The notes under the pieces were generated by a model. It saw only the letters and a program-made list of their open reading frames with translations, was not told where the DNA came from and did no database searches. A DNA stretch of 35,712 bases from Sva-07 sp035527095 (GTDB taxonomy: Bacteria; Actinomycetota; Acidimicrobiia; Acidimicrobiales; Ilumatobacteraceae), in NCBI GenBank assembly GCA_035527095.1, contig DATLBC010000164.1:1-35712 (forward strand). Reading direction: 5' to 3'. The position numbers were made by a program, and so were the translations under genes. This document shows, piece by piece, positions 33,834-35,712 of the stretch (position 1 is its first letter; each line of letters begins with the position of its first letter).

Positions 33834-34688
33834 ATGGTGCTCGACGTGCGTGCGTGGCTCGGCGAACAGGTCAGGACCCGAGTGGTCGGACCGGATGCTC
33901 CGACCCGCCATGCCGAGCTGTTCGACACCGATGAGCCGGGATGGTTCACCGACGATGCTCCGATTCGCCGGGTCCACGCCGACGCCTCGATGTTCGTCGG
34001 TGGGCTCCGGGCGCTGCTGTTCCAGTCGCTCCACCCGCTGGCGATGGCCGGTGTTGCGCAGCACTCGGACTACCGCCACGACCCATGGGGACGACTGCAG
34101 CGAACCGCCGACTTCCTCGCCGCCACCACGTTCGGGCCGGCAACGCAGGCCCAACGCGCCGTCGATCGCGTCCACCGTGTGCATCGCCACGTCGTCGGAG
34201 TTGCCACCGATGGCGAGCCGTACTCGGCCAACGACCCGCACCTGCTCGAGTGGGTGCACATCGCCGAACTCGACAGCTTCCTCGCCGCCCACGATCGCTA
34301 CGGCGACCAACCCTTGGTGGGCGCCGACCGCGATCGCTACGTCGCCGAGGCGGCCGTGGTCGCACGAGCCCTCGGGGTCACCGACCCGCCCCAGACCGAG
34401 GCGCAGCTGCGCAGCCGGTTGGCTGCGTTCCGGCCGGAGCTGCGCGGCACGACCGAAGCCCGCGCTGCCGCGCGCTACCTGCTCCTGCAGCCACCGTTGC
34501 CGCTTGCCGCTCGGGCGCCCTACGCCCTGATCGCCGGCGCTGCGGTTGCCTTGATGCCTGCCTGGACACGCCTCCCGTTGCGCCTGCCGTGGCTGCCGGT
34601 GTCCGAAGCGCTCGCCCTGCGGCCCGCCGGTGACGTCGTCACGCGCACCCTCCGCTGGGCCACCACGCCCTCACCCTCGCCGACCTGA
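33834..34688 (+). CDS. MpaB/latex-clearing-like oxygenase (DUF2236)
   Basis: 284 residues. Typical features of the haem-associated MpaB/Lcp-like family are LLFQSLHPLAMAGVAQHSDY, DPWGRLQRTADFL, the His-rich VDRVHRVHRHVVG, and YSANDPHLLEWVH. Actinobacterial members are mostly uncharacterised; known relatives oxidise polyprenes or modify mycophenolate. ATG 33834 is supported by the family start. It diverges from the AI-2E gene over about 50 bp and ends in a strong hairpin shared with the convergent padR gene. Confidence 0.87.
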   Translation: MVLDVRAWLGEQVRTRVVGPDAPTRHAELFDTDEPGWFTDDAPIRRVHADASMFVGGLRALLFQSLHPLAMAGVAQHSDYRHDPWGRLQRTADFLAATTFGPATQAQRAVDRVHRVHRHVVGVATDGEPYSANDPHLLEWVHIAELDSFLAAHDRYGDQPLVGADRDRYVAEAAVVARALGVTDPPQTEAQLRSRLAAFRPELRGTTEARAAARYLLLQPPLPLAARAPYALIAGAAVALMPAWTRLPLRLPWLPVSEALALRPAGDVVTRTLRWATTPSPSPT

Positions 34689-34693
34689 GCACC

Positions 34694-34751
34694 CCACGTT
34701 TGCGTGCGGATTTCGCTGATGCGGGTCATCCGAAATGCAACGCAAACGTGG
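34694..34751. terminator. Bidirectional terminator-like hairpin
   Basis: Perfect 12-bp arms CCACGTTTGCGT (34694-34705) and ACGCAAACGTGG (34740-34751). Nested inside is a second pair, ATTTCG (34710-34715) with CGAAAT (34731-34736). It fills the 68-bp gap between the convergent stops of the MpaB-like gene (34688) and padR (34757), so it likely ends transcription from both sides. Confidence 0.75.
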
Positions 34752-34756
34752 TGGAG

Positions 34757-35326
34757 TCAGCGTGCGGGGATGAGGAGTTGGTCGAGGAAGCGGAGCGCGG
34801 CGCTGGAGGTCTCCCGCCGCCAGAGCACCACCACGTCGGTGGTGTCGTCGGTGGAGTCGGCGGTGGTGTCGTCGGTGGCGTCGTCCGGGGCCACGGCGGC
34901 GGCGAGGTCGGCCACGATCGCACGCTGGCGCTCGAGCAACTTGCCCACGTCGAGACCACACCGTTCGGCGACCACGAGCTTCAGCAGCAGCTCGCTGCGG
35001 AGATCGCGGAGATGAGCAACGGGCGTCGCCAGCCACCTGCGCAGCTCGGCCCGACCGGCGCGAGTCGCGGCGAGCACGGTGCGGTTGCCGCCGGCAATGC
35101 CCGGCTCCTCGCCGACCGATCGAACGAGCCCACGCTCGGCAAGCTGGTCGAGCGACCGGTAGGTCAGCGCTCGCGACAACGACCACACGCGACCCAACTC
35201 TCCGCCGGGACGCAATGCCGACGCGATCGCGAATCCGTGCGTCGGGCCCTCGTAGAGCACGCCGAGGCACGCCCATTCGCCCAACAGCAGGTCACGGCGA
35301 CGGCGGTCGCCCGACGAGTGCGTCAC
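34757..35326 (-). CDS. PadR-family transcriptional regulator
   Basis: 189 residues from GTG 35326. The N-terminal winged helix (about 12-85) reads LLLGEWACLGVLYEGPTHGFAI, then ALTYRSLDQLAERGLV, followed by the wing strand NRTVLAATRAGRAELRRWL; the C-terminal half is a PadR dimerisation helix pair. A run of Asp/Thr (DDATDDTTADSTDDTTD) near residue 155 is a low-complexity linker encoded by GTC/GGT-rich repeats at about 34835-34885. Start overlaps the upstream TOBE/ABC gene stop (GTGA), so it is co-transcribed with the transporter ATPase and may regulate it. Confidence 0.88.
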   Translation of the reverse strand: MTHSSGDRRRRDLLLGEWACLGVLYEGPTHGFAIASALRPGGELGRVWSLSRALTYRSLDQLAERGLVRSVGEEPGIAGGNRTVLAATRAGRAELRRWLATPVAHLRDLRSELLLKLVVAERCGLDVGKLLERQRAIVADLAAAVAPDDATDDTTADSTDDTTDVVVLWRRETSSAALRFLDQLLIPAR

Positions 35327-35712
35327 GAGGGAGCGACCTCGATGTCGGTGGCCTTGACCGACGCGTGCACGAGATCTCCGACCCCGAGGTGCAACTCGTC
35401 GAGTGCCGCGGCGGTGATCTCCGCCGTGAGCGGCAACTCGCCGTCGATCACCACCCGGACCCGCTCGCCCAGACGATCGACGTCGACGATCGATCCTTCC
35501 CAGGTGTTGCGCGCGCTCGACCCGGATGCTTCGCCGCGCGCCACCAGCACCGAGTGCGGTCGGATGCTGGCGAGCGTCGGGCCGTCGGCGGCGTCGGCGA
35601 TCACGACCCGTGCGCCGCTCGCCGTCGTCAGCACGCCCGCCACGACCTCGCCGGCGACGAGATTCACACCGACGAGATCGGCCACGTAACGCGTCCGTGG
35701 ATGCGCGGTCAC
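35323..35712 (-). CDS. ABC transporter ATP-binding protein, C-terminal TOBE part (5' end outside window)
   Basis: 129 codons reach the window edge. The text HPRTRYVADLVGVNLVAGEV is the usual link after the ATPase domain of import ABC proteins, and VRVVIDGELPLTAEITAAA with LGVGDLVHASVKATDIEVAP is a TOBE/molybdate-binding domain, so a ModC-like ATPase is likely. The GTG at the edge is almost certainly internal. It lies upstream of, and overlaps, padR. Confidence 0.8.
   Translation of the reverse strand: MTAHPRTRYVADLVGVNLVAGEVVAGVLTTASGARVVIADAADGPTLASIRPHSVLVARGEASGSSARNTWEGSIVDVDRLGERVRVVIDGELPLTAEITAAALDELHLGVGDLVHASVKATDIEVAPS

Noticed and set aside
33783..34310. 176-codon N-terminal extension of the AI-2E permease
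   Set aside because: It is antisense to the MpaB-like gene and shows no protein-like pattern; the family starts near 33782.
35323..35712. Treating the GTG at the window edge as a true start of a small TOBE protein
   Set aside because: The first residues match the linker between ATPase and TOBE domains, so the gene most likely continues beyond the window.

Overview
The window is very GC-rich (roughly two thirds G+C, strong G/C at third codon positions), densely packed, and rich in GTG starts and 4-bp ATGA/GTGA stop-start overlaps. Gene content (PadR and RpiR regulators, MpaB-like oxygenase, RimK/zinc-protease cluster, acyl-CoA dehydrogenase, NRPS) fits a chromosome of a free-living actinobacterium. 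An Acidimicrobiia-type host is my guess and rests on general resemblance only. I recognise no rRNA, tRNA, CRISPR array, insertion sequence or replication origin.

Left part (1-5626): a YcaD-like MFS transporter cut by the window edge and an S4 RNA-binding protein, then a minus-strand unit rpiR-like regulator - aguB - aguA (agmatine to putrescine). The unit diverges from a clavaminate-synthase/AsnO-like Fe(II)/2-oxoglutarate amino-acid hydroxylase. The shared 92-bp spacer carries palindromes that look like an RpiR-type operator. A duplicated stem-loop separates aguB from aguA.

Decaying patch (about 5630-7265): two adjacent minus-strand remnants of secreted/membrane proteins. One is a HupE/UreJ-like protein whose signal peptide is out of frame with its body. 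The other is a short frameshifted N-terminus of an HPLGN-type permease.

Biosynthetic cluster (7367-22129): the centre of the window. A free-standing adenylation enzyme and a carrier protein feed a two-module NRPS (C-A-T-C-A-T-TE). The first NRPS adenylation domain reads as Asn-specific (inferred code DLTKIGEVGK) and is interrupted between motifs A8 and A9 by a complete PP-loop ATP pyrophosphatase domain. That domain has SGGKDS and three CxxC pairs, and resembles N-acetyl-sugar amidotransferases of the WbpG/PseA type. Around it are a PhyH-type oxygenase, an acyl-CoA dehydrogenase, a SAM methyltransferase with an unusual N-terminal region, a membrane-anchored JmjC/cupin-8 oxygenase and a TylF-like O-methyltransferase. 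The logical product is a three-unit peptide: a possibly dehydrogenated starter, a chemically altered Asn, and a third residue, released by the thioesterase. The interrupted A domain is the most unusual element.

Right part (22176-35712): a degraded C-terminal copy of an MscS channel, the Kup potassium transporter and the intact MscS gene. Divergent from these is a three-gene overlapping cluster (retropepsin-like zinc protease, AstE/AspA-like deacylase, RimK ligase fused to a TrkA-C domain), followed by threonine ammonia-lyase. Then come a minus-strand lipoprotein hydrolase, an MBL-fold hydrolase, a type II asparaginase and an AI-2E family permease, a plus-strand MpaB-like oxygenase, a convergent-terminator hairpin, a PadR regulator, and the 3' end of an ABC ATPase with TOBE domains.
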